From Methylocystaceae bacterium (GTDB taxonomy: Bacteria > Pseudomonadota > Alphaproteobacteria > Rhizobiales > Beijerinckiaceae), in NCBI GenBank assembly GCA_003105285.1, contig PQAN01000351.1, positions 2,793 through 18,119 on the forward strand: a DNA stretch of 15,327 nucleotides, read 5' to 3'. Under the pieces are notes generated by a model. That model saw only the letters and a program-made list of their open reading frames with translations. It made no database searches and was not told the origin of the DNA. A program made the translations under genes and the position numbers. Of this stretch, positions 1-5,761 are shown one piece after another (positions within the stretch are counted from its first letter, which is position 1; the number at the start of each line of letters is the position of its first letter).

Positions 1-14
1 GAGCCTTCAGGCTC
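1..14 (-). terminator. Possible nadA terminator hairpin
   Basis: GAGCC and GGCTC pair around a TTCA loop (6-bp arms if the loop is only TC). The hairpin lies 12 bases past the nadA stop in the direction of nadA transcription. The window edge cuts off whatever follows, so a U-tract cannot be judged. This is a weak call. Confidence 0.25.
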
Positions 15-25
15 GGCTTTGGCTC

Positions 26-1108
26 TCAACCCAGATCGATCATGCGCTGCACGCTGACGCGCGCCCGCGCCGCAATGGCCGGGTCGACGGTCACTTCCTC
101 GCGGATATGGACGAGCGCGTCGAGAATTTTCGGCAGCGTGATGCGCTTCATATGCGGGCAGAAATTGCAGGGCCGCACGAATTCCGTGCCGCTCGTCTCG
201 GCCGCGACATTATCCGCCATCGAGCATTCGGTGACGAGCAGCACGCGCGCCGGCTTCTTCATGCGCACATAGTCGATCATCGCGGCGGTCGAGCCGGAGA
301 AATCGGAAATGTCGACGACCTCGCGCGGGCACTCGGGATGGGCGATGATCTTCACGCCCGGATGATCGGCGCGATAGCTCTGGATTTCCTCGGCGGTGAA
401 GCGCTCGTGCACCTCGCAGGCCCCATGCCAGGCGATGATCTTCACCTTGGTCTGCGCCGCGACATTCTCCGCCAGATAGCGGTCCGGCAGCATGATGACG
501 CGCTCGGCGCCGAGGCTCTCGACCACCTTCAGCGCGTTGGAGGACGTGCAGCAGATGTCGACCTCGGCCTTCACATCGGCCGACGTGTTGACATAGGCGA
601 CGATCGGCACGCCGGGATATTCGGCGCGCAGCGCGCGCACGTCGGCGCCGGTGATGGAGGCCGCGAGCGAACAGCCGGCGTCCATGTCCGGCATGAGGAC
701 GACCTTGTCGGGGCTCAAAATCTTCGAGGTCTCGGCCATGAAATGCACGCCGCCTTGGACGATGATCTCGGCGTCCGACGTCGCGGCGAGCTTGGCGAGC
801 TGCAGGCTGTCGCCGACGAAATCGGCGACGCAATGATAGATTTCCGGCGTCTGATAATTATGGGCGAGAATGACGGCGTTGCGCTCGCGCTTCAACTCGT
901 TGATCGCTTTGACGTAGGGCGCGTGAAACGGCCATTCGATGGCGGGCATGACCTTGGCGACGCGCTCGTAGAGATGGGCGGTCGCCGCCTCCGTGTCCTT
1001 GTTCCAGGCGAGATTGGGCGTCGGCAGAATGGGGAAGCGCTTCGCCGCGCCGAACGGCCGCGCCGAAAGCGTTCTCGTTTCGTCGCCGATACGTGAGGGG
1101 ACAGGCAT
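26..1108 (-). CDS. nadA: Quinolinate synthase NadA
   Basis: NadA condenses iminoaspartate with dihydroxyacetone phosphate to quinolinate in de novo NAD synthesis, using a cytoplasmic [4Fe-4S] cluster. The 360-residue protein has the three expected cluster cysteines: C146 (DAGCSLA), C231 (HGACEVHE) and C317 (CNFCPHM). It also has the family signatures LAHNYQTPEI (81-90), VGDSLQLAK (98-106) and the GVHFMAETSKIL stretch (120-131). I chose ATG at 1108 because GGGAGA lies about 10 bases upstream. An in-frame TTG at 1129 would add 7 residues, has no ribosome site and abuts the operator. An N-terminal extension of roughly 60 residues before the first conserved block is usual for alphaproteobacterial NadA. 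nadB and nadC, commonly next to nadA in this group, would lie beyond position 1 if present. Two operator-like palindromes upstream suggest repression by an NAD-responsive regulator. Confidence 0.96.
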   Translation of the reverse strand: MPVPSRIGDETRTLSARPFGAAKRFPILPTPNLAWNKDTEAATAHLYERVAKVMPAIEWPFHAPYVKAINELKRERNAVILAHNYQTPEIYHCVADFVGDSLQLAKLAATSDAEIIVQGGVHFMAETSKILSPDKVVLMPDMDAGCSLAASITGADVRALRAEYPGVPIVAYVNTSADVKAEVDICCTSSNALKVVESLGAERVIMLPDRYLAENVAAQTKVKIIAWHGACEVHERFTAEEIQSYRADHPGVKIIAHPECPREVVDISDFSGSTAAMIDYVRMKKPARVLLVTECSMADNVAAETSGTEFVRPCNFCPHMKRITLPKILDALVHIREEVTVDPAIAARARVSVQRMIDLG

Positions 1109-1130
1109 GTTCGTCGATCTCCCATTCAAC

Positions 1131-1151
1131 TTATGCTCATTTAGAGCATAA
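1131..1151. promoter_or_regulatory. Proximal nadA operator (perfect palindrome)
   Basis: TTATGCTC and GAGCATAA form perfect 8-bp arms (9 bp counting the flanking C/G at 1130 and 1152) around the spacer ATTTA. The site ends 22 bases before the nadA ATG. A candidate promoter overlaps it on the minus strand: TTTGAT at 1165-1160, a 16-bp gap, then TAAATG at 1143-1138. This shape fits a dimeric repressor site. NadQ-type or NrtR-type NAD regulators are known upstream of alphaproteobacterial nad genes, but I infer the regulator from context only. Confidence 0.7.
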
Positions 1152-1167
1152 GTTGCCCAATCAAAAT

Positions 1168-1192
1168 CTCTGGCGGGCGTGGCCTGCCAGAG
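1168..1192 (-). other. Hairpin between the two nadA operators
   Basis: CTCTGGC and GCCAGAG pair perfectly, and three more base pairs follow after one mismatch, leaving a three-base loop. If nadA is transcribed from the distal promoter, this hairpin sits in the mRNA leader, followed on the minus strand by ATTTTGATT. It could be a weak terminator or attenuator, or only part of a regulatory DNA architecture. Confidence 0.35.
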
Positions 1193-1257
1193 TTCTCCCC
1201 CGGCTCACACTAGGGGCGGCGTGGAAATTGCGCAACCCACGCCGCAGCTGCATAAAT

Positions 1258-1286
1258 CAGATATACTCTCCATGAGCATATGTCAA
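1258..1286 (-). promoter_or_regulatory. Distal nadA promoter with embedded second operator
   Basis: On the minus strand, a perfect TTGACA (1286-1281) is followed after 17 bp by TATCTG (1263-1258). The spacer is filled by a second copy of the operator, ATATGCTC-N5-GAGTATAT (1281-1261). It has the same 8-5-8 layout as the copy at 1131-1151, with one mismatch in the dyad. A repressor bound here would cover the promoter core. Predicted transcription start is near 1251, giving a leader of about 140 bases. Confidence 0.6.
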
Positions 1287-1310
1287 ATTCATTTCGTCCG
1301 CTGCGACATT

Positions 1311-1343
1311 CGCTCCGCGAACACTGAAAACGCTCGCGGAGCG
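1311..1343 (-). terminator. Hairpin after the SH3 gene
   Basis: CGCTCCGCGA (1311-1320) and TCGCGGAGCG (1334-1343) are perfect 10-bp arms around a 13-base loop. It begins 21 bases past the stop of the minus-strand SH3 gene and lies upstream of the nadA promoter, so it would insulate the two units. It has no U-tract, so Rho-independent termination is not certain. Confidence 0.5.
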
Positions 1344-1364
1344 GCCCGTTCATGAGCATGCCTG

Positions 1365-1862
1365 CTATTGCGCGAACAAAGCGCCGCGCCTCTTCAGAAA
1401 CGCCCCGTCGACGAAGCCGGATTTGCCTTCGTAGCGCACCTTGCACCATTTGTTCTGCCAACCGCGCGAACAGCCGGACACATTCACCTGGGTCTGGGGC
1501 GGTATCGTCGCGATCGTCTTCCAATCTTCGCCCGGGCCCGTGCGAAGCTTCGTAACGTCTCTCGTGACGAGCGGGGCGACGATGACGCTGCGGCCGGACT
1601 TGGCCGGAGCGAGAGTGGCCGCGGCGACATAGCCTTTCTTCGTCCGGTAGCGCACATGGCACCAGTCGCGCTTCCAGCCGGGCCCGCAGTCGATGACATG
1701 AACTTTCGCTTCGGCCGGGATCTGCGCGATCACGGGCCATTTCGCCCCCGGGCCGGACCGGAGATTGGCGGCGTCCGAGACGAGGCGGGGAAGCGCGAGC
1801 GCGCTGCCGGAGCAGAGGCTCAAAGACGCTGCGGCGAGCAGCGAACAAAGCTTCGTTTGCAT
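1365..1862 (-). CDS. Secreted tandem SH3b-domain protein
   Basis: The 165-residue protein has a Sec signal peptide: basic start, hydrophobic SLLAAASLSLCSGS, and probable cleavage after ALA at residue 23. It then has two bacterial SH3 domains, about 26-82 and 97-155. They are near copies: each has an LR(S/T)GPG turn, an IP step, a C-X8-C pair (C59/C68 and C131/C140) around a GW...WC motif, then VRY and a closing G(Y/F)V. Such SH3b proteins are exported and often bind cell-wall peptide; the target here is unknown. The paired cysteines probably form one disulfide per domain in the periplasm. The start at ATG 1862 has GGGAG six bases upstream and is the start that yields the signal peptide; the open frame continues further upstream only as a shadow opposite pyrB. 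It is divergent from pyrB and ends in TAG. Confidence 0.88.
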   Translation of the reverse strand: MQTKLCSLLAAASLSLCSGSALALPRLVSDAANLRSGPGAKWPVIAQIPAEAKVHVIDCGPGWKRDWCHVRYRTKKGYVAAATLAPAKSGRSVIVAPLVTRDVTKLRTGPGEDWKTIATIPPQTQVNVSGCSRGWQNKWCKVRYEGKSGFVDGAFLKRRGALFAQ

Positions 1863-2052
1863 GACGATCTCCCACTCGACCAAGCGATTGCGCGATACGA
1901 AACCCGAATGTCGGGCACAGTCCCAACTCTTCGTGCAGAGTTTGGTTCCGGCGCCGCGTCGAGCGCCGCCCCGTCGCATTCGCGAGCATTCGAACGGCGA
2001 CGGCGACGATTTCTCGGCCGCGAGAGGGCCGCCTTTCCGGCGCCGCCCGCGA

Positions 2053-2080
2053 CTGGCAAGCGCGCGAGAACCTGCTATAG
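2053..2080 (+). promoter_or_regulatory. Candidate pyrB promoter
   Basis: CTGGCA (2053-2058) and CTATAG (2075-2080) are spaced by 16 bp. Transcription would start about 2087, almost at the pyrB ATG (2089), which would give a leaderless or near-leaderless mRNA. Only a weak GGGG precedes the ATG, which is compatible with this. Prediction by eye only. Confidence 0.3.
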
Positions 2081-2088
2081 ACGGGGCC

Positions 2089-3036
2089 ATGTCGCCCCAT
2101 CCGCGTCCTCCCTTTCCGCATCGCCATCTGCTCGGGATCGAAGGCTTGTCGAGGCCGGACATCGTTACCCTGCTCGACATGGCGGAAGACGCCATCGAGG
2201 TCTCGCGTCAGGTCGAAAAGAAGCGGTCGACGCTGCGTGGCCGCACGCAGGTCAATCTGTTCTACGAGGCCTCGACACGCACGCAGGCGTCTTTCGAGAT
2301 CGCCGGCAAGAGGCTGGGCGCCGACGTCATGAACATGTCGGTCGCCAATTCGTCGGAGAAGAAGGGCGAGACGCTCATCGACACGGCCATGACGCTCAAC
2401 GCCATGCGGCCCGACATTCTCGTCATTCGCCATGCGCAGGCGGGCGCCGTCAATCTCCTGGCGCGCAAGGTCGATTGCGCCGTCGTCAATGCCGGAGACG
2501 GCGCTCACGAACATCCGACGCAGGCGCTGCTCGACGCTTTGACGATTCGCCGGCACAAGGGCCGCATCGACGGGCTGATCGTCGCCATTTGCGGCGATAT
2601 TCTTCATTCGCGCGTCGCGCGCTCGAATATTCTGCTGCTCGGGGCGCTCGGCGCGCGCGTGCGGGTCGTCGGCCCTTCGACGCTCGCGCCGCAGAGTCTC
2701 GCGCGCCTCGGCGTCGAGGTGTTCCACAATATGCGCGAGGGGCTGGCGCGGGCCGATATCGTGATGATGCTGCGCCTGCAGCGCGAACGAATGAACGGCG
2801 CCTTCGTGCCGAGTTCTCGCGAATATTTTCATTTCTTCGGTCTCGACGACGAGAAGCTCGCTTTCGCGGCGTCGGACGCCCTGGTGATGCACCCTGGTCC
2901 GATGAACCGCGGCGTGGAGATCGATTCTGGCGTCGCCGACGGCGCGCGCTCGCTCATTCGCGATCAGGTCGAAATGGGCGTCGCCGTGCGCATGGCGGTG
3001 CTCGAGGCTCTCGCCCAGCATTTGCCCAATGTGTAA
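2089..3036 (+). CDS. pyrB: Aspartate carbamoyltransferase catalytic subunit
   Basis: PyrB joins carbamoyl phosphate and aspartate to N-carbamoyl-aspartate, the first committed step of pyrimidine synthesis. The 315-residue length is normal. Visible motifs are STRT (62-65) for carbamoyl phosphate, the SSEKKGET 80s loop (88-95), HPTQALLD (142-149), and HPGPMNRG (268-275) for aspartate binding. I chose ATG 2089 because homologues start with a short basic/proline stretch before HLLGIEGL, and because the sequence further upstream is a regulatory gap shared with the SH3 gene. No pyrI regulatory-subunit gene is present. pyrC, commonly the next gene in alphaproteobacteria, is absent here: the gene 36 bases downstream encodes an unrelated membrane protein. 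Confidence 0.96.
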   Translation: MSPHPRPPFPHRHLLGIEGLSRPDIVTLLDMAEDAIEVSRQVEKKRSTLRGRTQVNLFYEASTRTQASFEIAGKRLGADVMNMSVANSSEKKGETLIDTAMTLNAMRPDILVIRHAQAGAVNLLARKVDCAVVNAGDGAHEHPTQALLDALTIRRHKGRIDGLIVAICGDILHSRVARSNILLLGALGARVRVVGPSTLAPQSLARLGVEVFHNMREGLARADIVMMLRLQRERMNGAFVPSSREYFHFFGLDDEKLAFAASDALVMHPGPMNRGVEIDSGVADGARSLIRDQVEMGVAVRMAVLEALAQHLPNV

Positions 3037-3072
3037 GATGAAACCGAGCCGTCAACTGCAACGGGGCCCGTC

Positions 3073-3411
3073 ATGGTGTATTTCGTTCGCTTGGTTACGC
3101 TGACTCTGGAGGCCGTCCTCCTGCAGCTCGTCAATGGAATCGGCCTGGTGGCGCTCTCGGTCGCGGCCGTCGCCGGCTTCTTTCGCGCGCCGCTCTGGAG
3201 CATCTTCGTCTTCGCCCTGGTTTTCGGCTTCGGCGTCGACTTTTTCGAAGGCTGGGTGAGCTTCTCGGACAAGGCCGCCGGCGCCAGCGAGCGCTGGGCG
3301 TTCGTGGTGCCGATCTACCTTCTGATCGTCCTTTCCGGCTATCTGACCGGCGTCGTCGGCCGGCACTATGTGGAGCGGCGAAAAAAGAAGGCGGCGGCGC
3401 AATCGCAATGA
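3073..3411 (+). CDS. Small three-helix membrane protein, unknown function
   Basis: I do not recognise this 112-residue protein. Three hydrophobic segments are visible, at about 12-37, 40-58 and 75-97, followed by a strongly basic, probably cytoplasmic tail (RRKKK at 102-106). Between helices 2 and 3 lies an acidic and aromatic loop (DFFEGWVSFSDKAAGASERW). The gene starts 36 bases after pyrB on the same strand, so it is probably co-transcribed, though only a weak GGGG ribosome site is seen eight bases upstream of the ATG. Base composition and third-position GC match the neighbours. No residues suggest an enzyme or a transporter family. Confidence 0.75.
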   Translation: MVYFVRLVTLTLEAVLLQLVNGIGLVALSVAAVAGFFRAPLWSIFVFALVFGFGVDFFEGWVSFSDKAAGASERWAFVVPIYLLIVLSGYLTGVVGRHYVERRKKKAAAQSQ

Positions 3412-3417
3412 AGCGAG

Positions 3418-3455
3418 CGTCGCGGTCCCCGGCTCGGACGCCGGGGACCGCGACG
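3418..3455. terminator. Bidirectional hairpin between convergent genes
   Basis: The arms at 3418-3432 and 3441-3455 are 15 bp and perfectly complementary around an 8-base loop. It fills the 56-bp gap between the stop of the pyrB-side membrane gene and the stop of cysK, so it can end transcription from both sides. No U-tract follows in either direction, as is often the case in GC-rich alphaproteobacteria. Confidence 0.75.
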
Positions 3456-3467
3456 GCTTGCGGGCGC

Positions 3468-4460
3468 TCAGATGCCTTCGAACAGCGCGGTCGAGAGATA
3501 ACGCTCCGCGAAGTCGGGGATGATGAGCACGATATTCTTGCCTTCGGCCTCTGGCCGCGCGGCGATTTCGAGCGCCGCGGCGACGGCCGCGCCGGAAGAG
3601 ATGCCGACCGGAATTCCTTCGATACGGGCGAGTTGGCGCGCCGTGTCGAACGCCGTCTGATTGCCGATGGTGACGATCTCGTCGATGACGGAACGATCGA
3701 GAATGGGCGGCACGAAGCCCGGGCCGATGCCTTGAATTTTATGCGGTCCCGGCGGCCGACCCGACAATACCGCCGAGTCTTCCGGCTCGACGGCGACGAC
3801 GCGCAGGCTCGGCCGGCGCGGCTTCAGCACTTGGCCGACGCCGGTGATCGTTCCGCCGGTGCCGACGCCGGAGATGAAATAATCGACCTCGCCATTGGTG
3901 TCGTTCCAGATCTCTTCCGCCGTCGTTTGCCGATGAATCTCGGGATTCGCGGGATTTTCGAACTGCTGCGGGATGACCGCGTCCGGATTTTCCGCGGCGA
4001 GTTCGGCGGCCTTCGCCACCGCGCCCTTCATGCCTTGGGCGGCAGGCGTGAGCACCAGCTCGGCGCCGAGCAACGCGAGGATTTTGCGTCGCTCGATCGA
4101 CATCGATTCCGGCATCACCAGGATCAGACGATAGCCTCGCGACGCCGCGACGAAAGCGAGGGCGATGCCGGTGTTGCCGGAGGTCGGCTCGATCAGCAGG
4201 TTTCTGCCCGGCGCGATTCGGCCGTTCTTTTCGAGCGAGTCGATCAGATTGACGCCGATGCGGTCCTTGACGCTGGCGAGCGGATTGAAGAACTCCAGCT
4301 TGCCGAGCAGATTGGCTTTGACGCCCTTTTCCTTGGCGATGCGGCTCAGGCGCACGAGCGGCGTGTCGCCGATCGTCTGGGTGACGGAATCGAAAATGCG
4401 TCCGCGTCCCGGCTTCGACGGCGGAATGTAACTCGGGGCGGTGGCGGCTGCGTCCGACAT
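3468..4460 (-). CDS. cysK: Cysteine synthase A (O-acetylserine sulfhydrylase)
   Basis: This PLP enzyme makes cysteine from O-acetylserine and sulfide in the cytoplasm. Its 330 residues include the Schiff-base lysine K65 in ASVKDRIG, the substrate loop EPTSGNTGI (91-99), the phosphate-binding GVGTGGTI (198-205), the PLP-ring serine region GISSGAA (286-292), and the C-terminal PDFAERYLST (315-324). The sequence before the catalytic core is about 20 residues longer than in enteric CysK. The start at ATG 4460 has GGAGAG seven bases upstream. It is the last gene of a minus-strand run lrp-mop-cysK, 54 bp after mop. CysK-A is favoured over CysM by the PTSGNTGI motif and overall resemblance. Cystathionine beta-synthase is unlikely at this length. 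Confidence 0.95.
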   Translation of the reverse strand: MSDAAATAPSYIPPSKPGRGRIFDSVTQTIGDTPLVRLSRIAKEKGVKANLLGKLEFFNPLASVKDRIGVNLIDSLEKNGRIAPGRNLLIEPTSGNTGIALAFVAASRGYRLILVMPESMSIERRKILALLGAELVLTPAAQGMKGAVAKAAELAAENPDAVIPQQFENPANPEIHRQTTAEEIWNDTNGEVDYFISGVGTGGTITGVGQVLKPRRPSLRVVAVEPEDSAVLSGRPPGPHKIQGIGPGFVPPILDRSVIDEIVTIGNQTAFDTARQLARIEGIPVGISSGAAVAAALEIAARPEAEGKNIVLIIPDFAERYLSTALFEGI

Positions 4461-4510
4461 GTCTTGCTCTCCTCGATTGATCCTGTGAAATGCTCCAGAG
4501 AGGTTGGAAG

Positions 4511-4522
4511 CGCTCTAGAGCG
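4511..4522. repeat. 12-bp perfect palindrome at the mop stop codon
   Basis: CGCTCTAGAGCG is fully self-complementary and contains the TAG stop of mop. It is too short and loop-less for a classical terminator. GC-rich Hyphomicrobiales genomes carry scattered CTCTAGAG-like palindromes, so it may be a dispersed motif; no second copy was seen in this window. Confidence 0.4.
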
Positions 4523-4730
4523 TGGCCAGAGCGACATCCGTCGCCTTGACGATGGCGACGACCTCGGAACCGATTTCGAGACCGAGATCGCGAACCGAGC
4601 GGGTCGTGACGACCGATGCGACCCTGCCCGCCGGCGTCTCCACTTCGATTTCGGAGACGACCGAGCCGAGAATGATCTCGACAATTCTGCCGCGAAACTG
4701 ATTGCTCGCGTCGACGGCTCGAATGGACAT
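4515..4730 (-). CDS. Mop/TOBE-domain molybdate-binding protein
   Basis: This 71-residue protein is a single TOBE (Mop) domain, which binds molybdate or tungstate as an oligomer in the cytoplasm for storage or delivery. The diagnostic pattern is clear: SNQFRGRIVEI (9-19), a central EIEVETPAGRVASVVTTRSV block (27-46), then LGLEIGSEVVAIVKATDVALA (49-69). The start at ATG 4730 follows GGGAGAG at a spacing of six. It lies between lrp (26 bp upstream) and cysK (54 bp downstream), probably in one transcript. No molybdate ABC transporter or molybdoenzyme gene is in view, so its partner is unknown. A larger open frame running through it in the same direction is only an upstream extension overlapping lrp in another frame. 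Confidence 0.88.
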   Translation of the reverse strand: MSIRAVDASNQFRGRIVEIILGSVVSEIEVETPAGRVASVVTTRSVRDLGLEIGSEVVAIVKATDVALATL

Positions 4731-4756
4731 GGGCGGCTCTCCCTTTTCTCCAGGCG

Positions 4757-5266
4757 TTATCCCGCCGCCGCCTCGGCCACGCGGCGGGCGCGAGGGGCTT
4801 CGCCGACGGCGGGGGGCTCGATCGGCAGCGCGGTCGTCGCCTTGATGCGCTCCATGGCGAAGCGCGAGACGACATTGCGCAATGGCGCGATCGAAATGAG
4901 GCGCTTGTAGAACTCGTCGAACGCGACCATGTCCGAAACCACGACGCGCAACATATAGTCGACGTCTCCGGCCATGCGATAGAATTCGACGACCTGCGGC
5001 ATTTCGGCGACGCTCTGGGTGAAGCGCTCGAGCCAGGCGTCCGAATGTTCGCCGGCGACGATCGACACATAGACGCTCAAGCCCAGGCCGAGCTTTTCCG
5101 GCGACAGCAGAGCGACGCGCCGCAGCAGCACGCCGCTGGCCTCGAGCCGTTGGATGCGCTTCCAGCATGGCGTCTGCGACAGGCCGACCCTCGCCGCGAC
5201 ATCGGCGATGGAGAGGGAGGCGTCCTCTTGAAGAATTGTCAGTATGTGACGATCGATGGCGTCCAT
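4757..5266 (-). CDS. Lrp/AsnC-family transcriptional regulator
   Basis: The 169-residue protein begins with the family opening DAIDRHILTILQEDASLSI and a winged helix-turn-helix (about 18-41, VAARVGLSQTPCWKRIQRLE). It then has a RAM ligand-binding domain (about 62-145) with GDVDYMLRVVVSD at 100-112. Such regulators bind DNA as octamers and respond to amino acids. I chose ATG 5266, since a GTG three codons upstream has no usable ribosome site. The tail after residue 148 (PIEPPAVGEAPRARRVAEAAAG) is longer than usual and looks disordered. It heads a minus-strand run with mop and cysK, suggesting control of sulfur-amino-acid supply, although the ligand cannot be read from sequence. Lrp proteins often autoregulate; see the AT-rich element at 5360-5412. 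Confidence 0.9.
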   Translation of the reverse strand: MDAIDRHILTILQEDASLSIADVAARVGLSQTPCWKRIQRLEASGVLLRRVALLSPEKLGLGLSVYVSIVAGEHSDAWLERFTQSVAEMPQVVEFYRMAGDVDYMLRVVVSDMVAFDEFYKRLISIAPLRNVVSRFAMERIKATTALPIEPPAVGEAPRARRVAEAAAG

Positions 5267-5359
5267 TGGTTGCACCGCTCTGGTAGCCTTGAGTGGTCTT
5301 CTGCCGGTTCGGAGCGAAACGCCGGCGACGGCCGGTTCGCAAAAACTGGAGCATGGAGA

Positions 5360-5412
5360 CCTTCTTTAGAAGGATTTTTTGTATAGTCCACAAAAATAAT
5401 AAAACATGTCAA
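5360..5412 (-). promoter_or_regulatory. AT-rich promoter region of the lrp-mop-cysK unit
   Basis: In a GC-rich setting this stretch is strikingly AT-rich. On the minus strand it offers TTGACA (5412-5407) and TATACA (5385-5380), but with a 21-bp spacer, so at least one element may be mis-assigned. Just downstream lies CCTTCT-N2-AGAAGG (5360-5373), a 6-bp dyad near the likely start point that could be an operator. Lrp-type regulators favour AT-rich sites, so autoregulation is plausible. Confidence 0.45.
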
Positions 5413-5538
5413 GCTATGAAGCCCTGGCGGCCCGACGTCGGCTGAGCGCATTTTCCCTTCGGCTGCTTGAACTGGCTGGACAAACGGCGTCGATCGAGCG
5501 AGCGCCGATAAGCCGGGCCGAATGCCGGAAGGTCCGAA

Positions 5539-5563
5539 AATGTCGATGAAATTAGTCATCTAT
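5539..5563 (-). promoter_or_regulatory. Dyad resembling an IscR-type operator
   Basis: On the minus strand the 25 bases starting ATAGATGACTAA match about 20 positions of the type 1 IscR consensus as I remember it (ATA-SYY-GACTR...AGTC...TAT). They contain a 5-bp dyad, GATGA-N6-TCATC (plus-strand arms 5545-5549 and 5556-5560). An Rrf2-family gene lies 200 bp away. The match was judged by eye and the AGTC half is degenerate. Confidence 0.35.
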
Positions 5564-5689
5564 AGAAAAATCTCCCTGTTCGTCGAACATGCCGGAGCGT
5601 CGATCGCGTGACAGCGGTCCGATCCGCCCGGCCGCAGGATTTCGGCTGTGGACAACCTGCGTGAAATGGCGCCGATTTTCCTATAGATG
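5557..5689. repeat. Mirrored 16-bp motif pair upstream of rrf2
   Basis: CATCTATAGAAAAATC (5557-5572) recurs on the opposite strand at 5674-5689 with 15 of 16 bases identical. The copies face each other across 101 bp. The second ends 72 bases before the rrf2 ATG, in a plausible promoter zone. Two oriented copies of one motif suggest a binding site used twice, either for the Rrf2 protein itself or for a shared regulator of both divergent units. Confidence 0.5.
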
Positions 5690-5703
5690 GATCATAGGCG
5701 GAA

Positions 5704-5720
5704 CATTTTTTTCAAAAATG
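5704..5720. promoter_or_regulatory. AT-rich inverted repeat ahead of rrf2
   Basis: CATTTTT and AAAAATG are perfect 7-bp arms around TTC, ending 41 bases before the rrf2 start. It may be an operator or part of the 5' leader of rrf2. Confidence 0.35.
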
Positions 5721-5761
5721 CCGCTCACGCCGCACGAAAGTTCCAGGGAAGGCGCAGCTTC

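Larger units (their letters stand above)
5267..5761. other. 495-bp regulatory gap between divergent lrp and rrf2
   Basis: No convincing gene is present on either strand. The gap holds an AT-rich island (5360-5412), a 13-bp palindrome TGTTCG-T-CGAACA (5577-5589), a dyad GATGA-N6-TCATC (5545-5560), a mirrored 16-bp motif pair (5557-5572 and 5674-5689) and an AT-rich dyad (5704-5720). It is unusually long and structured for this otherwise compact region and probably serves both flanking regulators. Confidence 0.7.

Noticed and set aside
107..1096. A 329-codon plus-strand open frame opposite nadA
   Set aside because: His/Asp/Arg-rich shadow of a clearly real nadA; no ribosome site or domain.
1210..3021. 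A 603-codon open frame on the minus strand and a 557-codon one on the plus strand (1368-3041)
   Set aside because: They are antisense or off-frame shadows across the SH3 gene and pyrB, with Arg-rich low-complexity translations and no family motifs. Long shadows are expected at this GC content.
3408..5070. Open frames of 500 codons (plus) and 443 codons (minus) over cysK, mop and lrp
   Set aside because: They cross several confident genes in other frames and have shadow composition.
5577..5589. TGTTCG-T-CGAACA as a LexA box
   Set aside because: The alphaproteobacterial LexA site is GTTC-N7-GTTC; here the spacing is three with inverted GAAC, and no SOS gene is adjacent. Kept only as an unassigned palindrome.
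5647..5655. TGTGGACAA, one mismatch from a DnaA box
   Set aside because: A single isolated near-match without a cluster, AT-rich unwinding element or origin neighbours is expected by chance.
5687..5761. Extended start of the Rrf2 protein at ATG 5687
   Set aside because: No ribosome site, overlaps the mirrored regulatory motif, and Rrf2 proteins begin at the MLTKKAKYGL block.
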